From Mytilisepta virgata (Eukaryota > Mollusca > Bivalvia > Mytilida > Mytilidae): a stretch of DNA of 64,000 nucleotides. Numbering within the stretch: position 1 is the first letter of the stretch; each line of letters opens with the position of its first letter. A model generated the notes under the pieces. The model had not been told where the DNA came from. It saw only the letters and a program-made list of their open reading frames with translations, and did not search any database. The stretch spans positions 67,440,314 through 67,504,313 of the forward strand of contig CM051521.1 in assembly GCA_028015205.1 (NCBI GenBank), read 5' to 3'. The position numbers were made by a program, and so were the translations under genes. Positions 10,201 through 18,956 of this stretch are shown here, one piece after another.

Positions 10201-10386
10201 TTCGATAGTGATGATGATCGAAATTTCTGATCCGGGTGGATGCCTAGATCAGAAATTGGATCGAGATCAAGAGGAATGAGCGTTGACAAAATCCAGCCAA
10301 CATTCGAAGGAGCAATATGAATCCGTGGAAGTGACGTAGAAGCGTTCCCCCGATCTCCAATTTGGAGTTGGGCGACCGACCAGGTC
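10201..10386. other. Polinton spacer between repeat and zinc gene
   Basis: No recognisable protein. A 42-codon minus-strand frame starts at an ATG near 10390 with a hydrophobic C-terminal stretch, but nothing supports it as a gene. If capsid genes were lost by deletion, this is one plausible place. Confidence 0.35.
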
Positions 10387-10919
10387 TCATGGAGGGGGAT
10401 GGGGGAGGGGGGGGTAGAACATCAAGACGGATGGACGGTAGGCGTCTCTTCGATGGGGAATTTCAGTCGGGCACCCGAGGCACTTAACCGATTTCGAGGG
10501 AGGGTTGGCCTTCTGAAAAAGATTCCAATGGCGCTCGCATATCGCAGAATCCTTCCTGCAAGGATGAACGCACTGACGCCCCCTCGTCGTCATCGATTGG
10601 CATGGAATCCGAGGCAGTTTCGCCTTTTTCCCTTGCAAATAAGATTGCCCCATATCGATATCTTGGTCAACGAAGGGTTTTTCATACTTCTCGGCTCCGC
10701 ATCTACTGCAGCTGTAGCCCGGGATGTTGCGGTTAATAAGCACACCCTCTCACTCGTGCTCGCATTCAGGGGGTGGTCGTGGGGGTCGAGCTCAAACTGC
10801 CGATCCAAGTCCGGTTGATTATCCAGAAAAAAAATACGTCGAACGGTTTTCTTTTTCATACCTTTTTTCACTTTTTTTGCTTCCTTATCTTTTTCCTTCT
10901 GTACTCTGTTTTGATCCAT
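10387..10919 (-). pseudogene. Cys/His-rich zinc-binding protein of Polinton
   Basis: The ATG at 10917-10919 follows the motif TAAGATAAATA, whose TAA is the stop of the packaging ATPase gene, leaving 8 bases between genes. The N-terminus is Lys-rich (KEKDKEAKKVKKGMKKK). A frame change and a TGA near 10755 lead into a Cys-rich part with YSCSRCG, IPCQSMTTRGRQCVHPC and ICERHW, which would bind zinc. Family not recognised; broken as it stands. Confidence 0.6.
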
Positions 10920-10927
10920 TATTTATC

Positions 10928-11692
10928 TTAGACGCTATAGAATTCATCTAGATTGCACCGATACTTTCCTGCCGTTTTGGGACTCGTGAGATCGATGGTC
11001 ATGAATCCGTGAGGCTTGGACCAGCAGCGGTCGCATAAGGCATCGAATTGAGCCGGGGTTAGATCGCTGCAATGATCCCGTCGGATATGATCGAGATTCT
11101 TTGCGTCCTGCCGAAAAAGGCAGATGAAATTGGCATTCTCCCGGATCGATTGGCGTGGGAGACGGAAATAATTCTGGCAGAGGTAGAAGCAGTCGACGTT
11201 GTTGTGGCGCCCCCTCACGTAGTAATCCTCGCACGTATTCTACTTGCTCAGCATGAGATCGTCGAAGATCATCAGATTCTTATGATTGGGATCCAGCTCG
11301 CGGGGATCGGGTACGTCTCCATCATGCTCGAAGAAGAAAGGTTGGATCTCCCCCGGGAAGGTTGGTGGCGGCAAGGTATCTACCACTTCGACCAGCGAAT
11401 GGGGGCACCGATCCTTGATGGTCAGAAGATCGCGGATATCTTCCTTGATGAATCCTTTGCCGAGGGCTTGCTGCAGCAGCTGATAGATTGGCTGATGGAG
11501 CGATTTCCCGAAGACGTAGAGACGGTCGTAATCCAGCCATCCGTCTCGCTGGAGAAGATTATTCATCAGGGTAGTTTTACCCGAATCAGCCTTCCCGATG
11601 ATCAGACCCCTGATCGATCGCTGGGGAAGAAGAAAGTGGTTGGCTCTGGCGACGGGAGAGGGCTCGTGGAAAGTGAGGTCGTGAATGTCCAT
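10928..11692 (-). pseudogene. Packaging ATPase (FtsK/HerA, A32-like) with one amber stop
   Basis: 254 codons from ATG 11692 (preceded by GATAA) to TAA 10928. Walker A is GKADSGKT at residues 33-40. Walker B is NLMIFDD at 139-145. A TAG at 11240-11242 (codon 151) is the only break, and the frame continues into the YVRGRHNNVDCFYL and RLPRQSIRENANF segments typical of Polinton and large DNA virus genome-packaging ATPases, and then a Cys/His-containing tail. Function in the family: pumping DNA into capsids. Here it is probably dead unless the stop is read through. Confidence 0.9.
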
Positions 11693-11709
11693 TTATCCTA
11701 AGATATATA
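11693..11709. promoter_or_regulatory. 17-bp divergent start region
   Basis: Only 17 bases separate the ATG of the ATPase gene (minus) from that of the integrase fusion (plus). The minus side reads TAGGATAA just before ATG; the plus side reads TAAGATATATA just before ATG. Both are variants of the GATAAATG start motif. Any promoter must lie here or inside the coding sequences. Confidence 0.6.
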
Positions 11710-13122
11710 ATGATTTTTTGTCTAAAATGCAAGAAACCCACCCAGACGCAGAGCCGCTTCGAAGTGACGACCAGCAATGGTCGACGACGACGAGGGGGTC
11801 TGTGTGCAGTTTGCGGATCGAGAAAATCTCAATTTGTGGCTGCATCCGGATCGGGCTTCATGAATAGTCTCATCAATCGCCTCCCCCTCGAAATGCATCT
11901 ACCTGGTCACAATTTCACAGGACCCGTCACCAAGCTCCAGAAACGATTGAATCCCGATGGATCCCCCAAGGCTTGGTCGAAACCCACCAACCGGGTCGAT
12001 CAGGCCGCGTATCGCCACGATCTCTGCTATGCCCGGCATAAGGATACGACCTCCCGCAATGCCATCTGCGACAAGGCCATGCTTACCTCGCTCGACAGCA
12101 TCCCTAACCCCACCACTCGCGAACGTCTGGACCGCAGCATCGTTCGACCCATCATCGGCACCAAGAAGCGATTCGGCCTGGGGGTTGTAAAAGTATGCCC
12201 TTCAGACCAGCTCGCCGAAGAGCTCCACAAACCCGTCCGACGTAAATTCGAGCGCCGGCGAGTGATCGTCGGTGGCATCCATAAGACCTGGGCAGCCGAT
12301 CTGGTGGATATGAGTGCCTTCTCCCGGGAGAACAAGGGATTCAGATTCATCCTGAGCATCATCGACGTCTTCTCCAAGTATAGCTGGCTAGTGCCACTCA
12401 AGGATAAGAAAGGGCCCACGGTCCGGGACGCCTTCCAGAAGGTCTTCAAGGAACGCGTGCCGGAGAGGCTATGGACGGACAAGGGCAAGGAATTCTACAA
12501 CCGGGAGGTCAAGCAGCTGCTGCTGAAGCACCGCGTCGATCTCTACTCCACCGAGAATGAGGAGAATTCGAGCGTCGTCGAGCGCTGGAATCGGACCATG
12601 AAGGAGCGGATGTTCAAATACTTCTCAGCCAATTCGACGCGCTCCTACCTGCCCATCCTGGACGATCTCGTCCGCCAGTATAATACCACCAAGCATCGAT
12701 CCATCAAGATGTCTCCCACAGCCGCCAGCCAGAAAGAGCACCAGACCAAGGTCTTCTGGAACCTTTACGGAGACCTCCCTCCCATGCAGCCGCAGCGATT
12801 CGACGTTGGCGATAAGGTCCGGATCACCAAGAAGAAGGGTATCTTCGAGAAGGGATATACCCCGCGCTGGACCGAGGAGGTCTTTACCATCGCCCAGGCC
12901 TTGAGTACTCAGCCAACCACATATCGTCTCAAAGACTACAAGGGTGAGGAGATTCAGGGGTCCTTCTACGAGCCCGAGGTCCAGCGCACCGACCAGGATA
13001 TCTATCGCATCGAGAAGATCCTGCGACGACGCACCAAGAATAGGGTCAAGGAGATCTATGTCAAGTGGCGGGGCTACCCTGCATCGTTCAACTCATGGGT
13101 CAAGCAATCGGACGTAGAGTAA
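11710..13122 (+). CDS. DUF5679-like zinc finger + phospholipase A2 + integrase + chromodomain fusion
   Basis: One open frame of 470 residues, the longest in the window. Residues 1-43 hold a zinc ribbon with C4, C7, C32, C35 (DUF5679-like). Residues 62-157 resemble the parvovirus-type phospholipase A2 that Polintons and adintoviruses encode: calcium-loop-like HNFTGPVTKL and the catalytic pair H103-D104. KKRFGLG near 152-158 looks like that protein's usual end. Residues 165-350 are a retroviral-type integrase core with D197, D257 and E291 (33 residues between the last two). A basic SH3-like region follows and a chromodomain at about 430-468 (Y432, W453). The HHCC zinc domain of integrase is not seen. 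Usually these are separate genes, so this is a real fusion or a read-through made by one indel near 12190-12200. The start is the first ATG, preceded by GATATATA. Confidence 0.9.
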   Translation: MIFCLKCKKPTQTQSRFEVTTSNGRRRRGGLCAVCGSRKSQFVAASGSGFMNSLINRLPLEMHLPGHNFTGPVTKLQKRLNPDGSPKAWSKPTNRVDQAAYRHDLCYARHKDTTSRNAICDKAMLTSLDSIPNPTTRERLDRSIVRPIIGTKKRFGLGVVKVCPSDQLAEELHKPVRRKFERRRVIVGGIHKTWAADLVDMSAFSRENKGFRFILSIIDVFSKYSWLVPLKDKKGPTVRDAFQKVFKERVPERLWTDKGKEFYNREVKQLLLKHRVDLYSTENEENSSVVERWNRTMKERMFKYFSANSTRSYLPILDDLVRQYNTTKHRSIKMSPTAASQKEHQTKVFWNLYGDLPPMQPQRFDVGDKVRITKKKGIFEKGYTPRWTEEVFTIAQALSTQPTTYRLKDYKGEEIQGSFYEPEVQRTDQDIYRIEKILRRRTKNRVKEIYVKWRGYPASFNSWVKQSDVE

Positions 13123-13168
13123 GGGGAGGCTTTTTTGGATGCCCTCTATGAGCAGTAGAGAGAGTAGG

Positions 13169-13754
13169 TCAACCCTGCGATTCTTTGATTGAGTCAATGG
13201 TACTTTCGTAATTTATTATATCACTCACCGAACGTCGGCCGATCCTTTCAGCGGATGAATGCTTGAGCTTGACATACGTCTTAAGAGCCTCAATCTTTTC
13301 CTGGTTATCAAACATCTGATCTTCGAGGGTTTTACATCTAGATTCTGCAGTGTCTATCTTCCCTTGCATTTTTAAGACCAGATCCTGCCAGTTCTTGGCA
13401 TACCAACCTTTCGTAATTGGATCCTTGGCGTCGATCCCCTCAGGAAGGTTGTGAATCGCATGGTCCTGCATATCTATCTCGCCAGTCATCTTACCACCGC
13501 TTTGCCACATCTTTCTCGATGCCCTCCAAGCGTTTCTCCTTTTCCTCGAACGCTTTCCAGACATTTTCGACCTCTGCCTCGAGCTCATCGATATCCGTCT
13601 GGCCATCTTTCAGATTGACCCAGCGTTTCGTCACAGCGTCTAAGGCCTCCTGAGGCAATCCCAGGCTAGTGATGCGATGATCGTTCATATCGATGTCCTG
13701 GAGCATCCTCCAGACGGGCATAAGCTTCCTCGAATGAGATCCAAACTTATCCAT
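13169..13754 (-). pseudogene. Fibre-like coiled-coil protein of Polinton
   Basis: The ATG at 13754 follows CTATAGATAA, whose TAG is the protease stop (4 bases between genes). Two copies of a tail-fibre-like motif occur: DIDMNDHRITSLGLPQEALD with AVTKRWV, and EIDMQDHAIHNLP with DPITKGWYAKNW. Each precedes a heptad-rich helix (DIDELEAEVENVWKAFEEKE; KIDTAESRCKTLEDQM). Phage tail fibres use similar MxNHxIxxL...DAVxKxYV repeats to start trimeric coiled coils, so a host-recognition fibre is my inference. A frameshift lies between 13491 and 13606. Confidence 0.65.
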
Positions 13755-13758
13755 TTAT

Positions 13759-14172
13759 CTATAGTCCGAAGATCACCTCCTCGAGCGTACGACCTTCCGA
13801 TAGGAGCTTCAGTACGTGCAGGCAAAAGTGTCCGCAGACCACGTCGCCGCGACGCTGGAGCTCGTCGGTATTATATCGAATTTCCGGCCGCAGATAGTCG
13901 ACCATCTCGTTGGGTGGGGGCAGGCTTTAGGAGTCGAAGTAGACTTTGAATCCTCCGCGCTTATGCCAGCACGTCCAGTGCGTGCCGGGACCATCGCGAT
14001 CGTCGTGATTCAGGATGCCGCACTCGGTGGGATGGGGTTTGGGCGGTAGGGCATCGCGCATGAATACTCCTCTGAATCGATGGATGCCTAGAGCGGTGGC
14101 AGCTTCCTCGAGCTCTACGTTGGAGAGGGGCTTGTGAGGGAGGAGGATGCCGTGCACGCGTATGCTGCTCAT
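13759..14172 (-). pseudogene. Adenovirus-type cysteine protease with one stop
   Basis: 138 codons from ATG 14172 (preceded by CTAGATAA) to TAG 13759. The family cleaves capsid precursor proteins. The catalytic set can be placed: H65 in GTHW, D80 in YFDS, Q106, and C113 in VCGHFC, with the 7-residue Q-to-C spacing of adenain. FRGVFMRDALP and ECGILNHDD are typical of Polinton proteases. A TAA at codon 82 (13927-13929), just after YFDS, is the only break. The gene abuts the fibre-like gene downstream. Confidence 0.88.
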
Positions 14173-14191
14173 TTATCTAGGTATGAGCATT

Positions 14192-14265
14192 CGCACCCGT
14201 CAGAGCCTGCCAAGTGCAGAAGAGGAGGGATGGCATCCGCACCCGTCAGAGCCTGCTAAGTGCAG
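14192..14265. repeat. 28-bp direct repeat between protease and polymerase
   Basis: The 28-base stretches at 14192-14219 and 14238-14265 differ at one base and are offset by 46. They lie in the 120-base gap between the protease start and the polymerase stop. No role is evident. Confidence 0.8.
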
Positions 14266-14292
14266 AGGGGTGGTGAGGGGAGAGGTCCCATC

Positions 14293-17200
14293 TCAGTCGC
14301 GGGCGATTCGATAGTGTCCGTGGGCGAGGGTGCCGATGCCGTCCGGGAGGATGTGACGCTTATCGTCTTTGGCGGAGAGAGCGATCTTGTTGATCTCCTC
14401 CGTGAAGATCTGATGGAGATGGCTTCGGATGATATTCATCGGGCGGTGGATCTCCTGCTGGGTGTTGAGACATCGCTTGTAGTCCTCGAAGGCGATGGTG
14501 CGCTTGATGACGCTCTTCGTGACTCCCTTCGCCGTCTTCGTGGTCTCGTATTCACCCACCTTGAAGGCGTATAGCTTCGCCCTGAGCCCCTCGAATTCGG
14601 TCATGACCTTGCAGCCGCACTCGTCCTTGAACATCCCGATGACCTTCTTATTCGCGCCGATGGGGATGCCGGAGGGATGCTCGGTTGGGTAGTTGGACGT
14701 ATCGAATTTGGCCTGGACGTGTGGCGCGATATCCTTGTAGAAGTCGGCGGTCTGGATCTCGTAGGCCAAGCTGTCGGTGTCGGTGAAGAGCAGCCGGGCC
14801 TTATCGCCGTACGTCTTCCTCACGAATCCGTAGTGGAAGTCGTACATCAGGAGCTTCCAGATATCCAAGATGCACGCTCCCAGGTAGACGGGCTTATCGA
14901 ACTTCAGCTTGGTCTACTTCATATGGACGGCTGCCATATTCTCAGTGAAGACGACGCGGCGATCGAAGTTGGGTTTGGCCACGAGCTTCAGGGCCTGCTT
15001 CTCGGTGGTGATTAGCCTGACGTCGACGCGCTTCCGGATATTTTCCATCGTTTTGCCGAAGACCGAATTATTCATGAGCTTGAAGAAATCCTTCTCGGAG
15101 TCGGTCTTGGCCTTGGCGCGGAGAGCGGTATTCAGGTCGATATATTTCTTCAACCATGGAGATTGTCTGAATCCGATGATGCGATGGACTTTTGTGAGCT
15201 TCATCCCCCTCTCTAGATACATCTTGAGATTTCGATAGTGGAGAGTATACTTTACGCGCTTCCCTAGGTGAGGCACCAGCTTGCGTTGTGGGCGTCGTGA
15301 AGATCCTGTGGATATTCGAAATCGCATTCTACCATGGCGCCATATTCCTGATCGTCGGGATACCCCAGGATCTCGTCGATCTCCTCCGGCTCCATCCACT
15401 CGAAATCTCCCGTGGGAAGGGGCTGCGCCATCGCCCAACCGTAGAGGTTGTTGGCGTCGAGGTAGGTGAGATACTTGGTGGGTTGGGAGCTATCGTAGTC
15501 GGCTATGTAGGGATTGTGGCGGTGGGAGATCATGGCGACGCCCCCTCTGGTTGCCCTCTCGATCATCAGCAGCATGTCCGGATCGGAGAGCAGCTCCAAT
15601 CTTACCCCGGTGGTTTTGAGGGCCGCGTCGTAGGCTAGCCCGGGGGACGTGAAGTAGTGGGCAGGATCGAGCCCATAGTTTCCCATGCAGATGTCCCTGA
15701 AGTCTTCGAAGACGTCCTCCAGTATGGCTACGTCGGATTCCAGGTAGAGATTGTGATAGTCCCGCAGCGTCTTGCAGTCGAAGGCCCCCCAGACTCCCTG
15801 AGCGTGCGCGTAGTACTCGTCGCTGATGTGCTCACCGGTGAGCGTGCTGAAGAAGGCCTCCTTGGGTGGGAGCTGAGTCTCCTCCAGCTTGGCAGGCACA
15901 TCGGCGTAATCGTAGGGATAGACCCCCTTCCTAATAATTAGCTCGTACTTATCGCCGAAGCATTCCCGAACCGCCTTGAATTTATCGGGCGTGAGATTCT
16001 TCGCCAGATTTTCCAGGGAGCTCAGCATGAATCTGCAAGAGTCGATGAATCTCATCTCCAGGCCATCGTCTAGCTGCTTCGAGAAGGTGATATATTTCTC
16101 GTCCGTATTCGGGATGCAGGTGATCTTCCCCCGTCCAATTCCTTCACGAAGAGATGGGCATTGTACCCACTCAGGTTGTGAAGCACGATGGGCACGTGCT
16201 TCGGAAGCTGAAAATCTAGATTGCACTGGTTGTGTGCCGCACCCCGATACTTACCGGTGAGGTGGTCGTGGTCCCGGACCTTATCCCTATTCAATGCGTC
16301 GTCGCAGATGTGGCAGTGCGTGCTTGCTTCGAAGCTCTCCTTATCCTCATCGTTCATCACCATCGGCTTCTTCTCCTTGCATATCTTACTGATCGCCCGC
16401 ACTTCCTTCTCAACGCATTGGACGAACTGCTTGGCCGCATCCTCCCCGCAGTAGACGACCGACTCCTTGTAGTCGCCGTGAGCATACTTCACGCGATAGC
16501 AGAAACCTGACGGTCGGTGCTGCTGATACTGCTTTGTGTAGGACTTGGTCGGGTCGGGCCGGCAGGTATCGATCTTCTCCGTGAAGCATTCAAAGTCTGC
16601 ATAGATCACGAATGGGACTCTCATCAGCTTCTTGTGGTTGTGGAAGGCTATGGCGGACCCTTCTTCCGGCATCTCGATCCTGACCGCATCCTTCTGGCTG
16701 CAATATTCCATGTGGTCGTGCAGGATATCCTGCCTGGAGAAGTGGCTGAGACACCTGCGACAGAAGAAGAGTTCGTGACCATGCTCTGAGATTTGGGAGC
16801 CTAGGAGCCTTGAGAGGCTCTTGATCCAGCAGTAATGCTGCTTGCCTTCGCGGGTTAGGAAAAGGAGATCTACGTGGGTAGGGCCCGTATTCTTAGATAT
16901 CCTGAGGGGATATACCTGGAGATCCTCTTCCTCATCCTCCCCCTCTTCACGCCGTCGAAGCCGAAGACGTTCACGTTGATGGTGGGGTTCTGCTTCTCGA
17001 ATTTATCGATCGCCTTGAGTGAGACCGGGAAGTCGATGCCTTCGAATTTTAGCTCATCCCCCCATCTCTTGTACTGAGCTACGCGGTATGCATGATTGCC
17101 ATCTACCTCATCCTGATGCAGGGCTGCCAGCACCGCCTACTGGAAGCAGCGATCATCCTCATTTTTCACATTCGCGAGTGCTGATGGGGTTGGTATGTAG

Positions 17201-17793
17201 GAGCTGCCCGCGAGCGGCTTGAATTGGTTGAGGTGGATTTCTAGCTTCTCGACGCTGCCGAAAGTCCACCCGCTCCCTTCGCGCATATATCTAGCCATAT
17301 TTTCCTTGATCTTCCGCATCATGAACGCGATCTCCAATTCGAGGTCAGATGACTGCGTGAGGGTAGCAAGGGTTGATCGAAAGTAGGGGGTGACGTATGT
17401 ATTTTCCCCGGTCGCGGGGTTGGTCTTCACCAGCTCTGCAAGAACCACTAAGTGCACCTTCAATCCCTTCTTTTGGGCAAGCGCATTGGAGATGGTTGTG
17501 GTGATGGTGCTCTGACTTACCTTCAGAAAAGTGGCCATGTCGTGTGGCTTCGCGGGTTCGATGACGACCGTGCCAAATACGCCATTCAGAGCTTGTCGCC
17601 TATCGGTGATCTTGATCTCATCCTCGACTGGGGCGCTTTTGATGTCCTCTTCCACCAGCTGGAGCAGATCGTCTCTCTTGAGCTGGGAGTACTTGGTGAG
17701 ACCACGATTCTTTGCTAGCGCTTTGAGCTGTTTCTTGCTGAAGACTTCCTGGCGGGCAAATTTACGGGTGATTTTCTCCTCGATGAGCTTCAC
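14293..17793 (-). pseudogene. Protein-primed family-B DNA polymerase (pPolB)
   Basis: Minus-strand polymerase in several open pieces. From N to C: a SAP-like helix pair (FSKKQLKALAKNRGLTKYSQ), GSGWTF and the FKPLAGSSYIPTP segment that precedes the polymerase in Polintons, a zinc finger (FFCRRCL...H...C), exonuclease motif I YADFE (about 16597), motif II HNLSGYNAH, palm motif A YLDANNLYGW (about 15461), motif B NNSVFGK (about 15065) and motif C DTDS (14770-14781). Breaks: TAG at 17137-17139, a frame change near 16930, others within 16070-16226 and 15264-15300, and TAG at 14914-14916. The N-terminal start is unclear because the frame at 17793 opens on GTG. Confidence 0.9.
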
Positions 17794-18230
17794 TACTTGT
17801 TCTTCCTACTGAACACCCTCAGACCCTCATCCTTGACTATTTGACGGAGGGTCTTCATGGTCTCTTTTACCACCATCTTACCCTCGACTGGGCGGACCTC
17901 CTCCTCCTGCTGGCGTGGTTGCTTGCTTTGCCTCCAGCAGAGGCCATCCTTCCCGGGCTTGCTCTTGCAGAACTGCCCCTTCTTCCTCTTGAGTGGGACG
18001 CCGCAGGTGGTCTTCTGCTCCCCTGGTTGATGCTCAAATCGCGGCTTCATTGATTGCGCACCGCAATTTTGGCACTGCTGGGTATGCTCATCCGTCTGCG
18101 TCACGTTAGGGGCATTGCAGCACTGCTACTGCCTTTGGGGGGTTGGGGCTGGGGTGCTATCCTCCAAATCTTGCTCATTCTCCAAAAAGAAATTCTCGTA
18201 GCGATTCATCATATCACTATTGGATGTCAT
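17793..18230 (-). pseudogene. Cys-rich N-terminal protein starting in Polinton TIR
   Basis: Starts at ATG 18228-18230 inside the right terminal repeat with the same 13 residues as the OB-like gene at the other end (MTSNSDMMNRYEN), then diverges (FFLENEQDLED). One TAG at 18126-18128 interrupts 145 codons. The rest has CX2C pairs and many Lys (CQNCGAQS, TTCGVPLKRKKGQFCKS), suggesting a zinc-binding domain. It ends at a TAG that overlaps the first codons of the polymerase frame, so it may be a separate small gene or the shifted N-terminus of the polymerase. Confidence 0.55.
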
Positions 18231-18444
18231 ACCTTTTTTTTATATCAATCGGTGACATCCTTCCCTTTAAGGTGTTCGTATGGTCATCCCCACTATCCTC
18301 TGGGACGACCTGACTTATGCTCTGTACGAAAGCCATAATTCTTGTATTTACCCTATGCTCAATCTGGCCGTCTGGGTTGGGGGTCTATGCAGGATTTCCC
18401 CTTGAAAAGTGGGGGTGGTGTAGAATCGGCCTTTTGATACTACT
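18192..18444 (-). repeat. Polinton right terminal inverted repeat
   Basis: Inverted copy of 9252-9519, ending GATACTACT. It lacks about 20 bases present on the left and has a few extra bases (CATACGAA region), so the two repeats have drifted by indels more than by substitutions. Confidence 0.9.
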
Positions 18445-18450
18445 TAGAAT
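18445..18450. other. Polinton target-site duplication, right (TAGAAT)
   Basis: Matches 9246-9251. The next bases, AATAAACGCTGT, continue the HARBI1-like sequence as in the uninterrupted copy near 18809. Confidence 0.9.
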
Positions 18451-18512
18451 AATAAACGCTGTAATCAGATGGCCCCACAATACGCATGACTCCTTCATTT
18501 GGAATTCTACCA
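18451..18512 (+). pseudogene. HARBI1-like transposase, segment right of Polinton
   Basis: Continues the left half after the Polinton: INAVIRWPHNTHDSFIWNS is the HARBI1 stretch that normally follows INVQ...CDAQF. Then the sequence jumps back to an earlier part of the gene, the start of a second copy. Confidence 0.8.
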
Positions 18513-18905
18513 GAAGTTTTCAGAACGTGAAAGATGTTTTCGATTGAGCAAACCAAGTGCCAGTAAGTTATTAAACGACGTCAAAGAGGCATTAGCCAGT
18601 AGAATTAATAACTAAATAGTTTCCAGATGTTGACTGGCGAAGTGTTATTAAAAAATGAGTTCTTTACCTTGGCTCATTTCCCTAACGTAATAGGTGTAAT
18701 TGACGGTACGCATATTCCGATCTAGGCCCCCAAATGAAAGATAATACCAGTATGTCAACCGAAAGAATTTTCATTCGATCAATGTCCAATGTATATGTGA
18801 TGCTCAGTTTAGAATAATAAACGCTGTGATCAGATGGCCCCACAGCACACATGACTCCTTCATTTGGAATACTTCCAGTTTGCTGGAACTAAACTATCCA
18901 TGTCA
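18513..18905 (+). pseudogene. HARBI1-like transposase, second head-to-tail copy
   Basis: Begins in the FQNVKDVF region and continues through a VIDGTHI-like stretch (about 18695-18720), the YQYVNRK-like region and CAGTTTAGAATAATAAACGC, the uninterrupted version of the Polinton target. Several stops and frame changes. Only the N-terminal DNA-binding part and the first half of the DDE domain remain. Confidence 0.75.
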
Positions 18906-18956
18906 TTCATTCCTTGTGCTACCGGTGATATTCAAGAATATTTATTAACATAAACC

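Larger units (their letters stand above)
9252..18444. mobile_element. Complete-ended Polinton/Maverick, 9,193 bp
   Basis: Terminal inverted repeats starting AGTAGTATC, a 6-bp target duplication and a gene set of protein-primed family-B DNA polymerase, adenovirus-type protease, packaging ATPase and retroviral-type integrase identify a Polinton. At 9.2 kb it is short for the family (usually 12-20 kb) and I find no capsid genes. Most genes carry one or two stops or frameshifts. Its base composition is clearly richer in G+C than the flanks. Genes are mostly on the minus strand, with the integrase fusion and a small OB-like gene on the plus strand. Confidence 0.95.

Noticed and set aside
11072..11701. 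209-codon plus-strand open frame opposite the packaging ATPase
   Set aside because: It is antisense to a protein with clear Walker motifs and family-specific segments; its own translation has no recognisable domain.
15264..16800. Many plus-strand open frames across the polymerase region
   Set aside because: They are shadows of the G+C-rich minus-strand polymerase, whose motifs are unmistakable.
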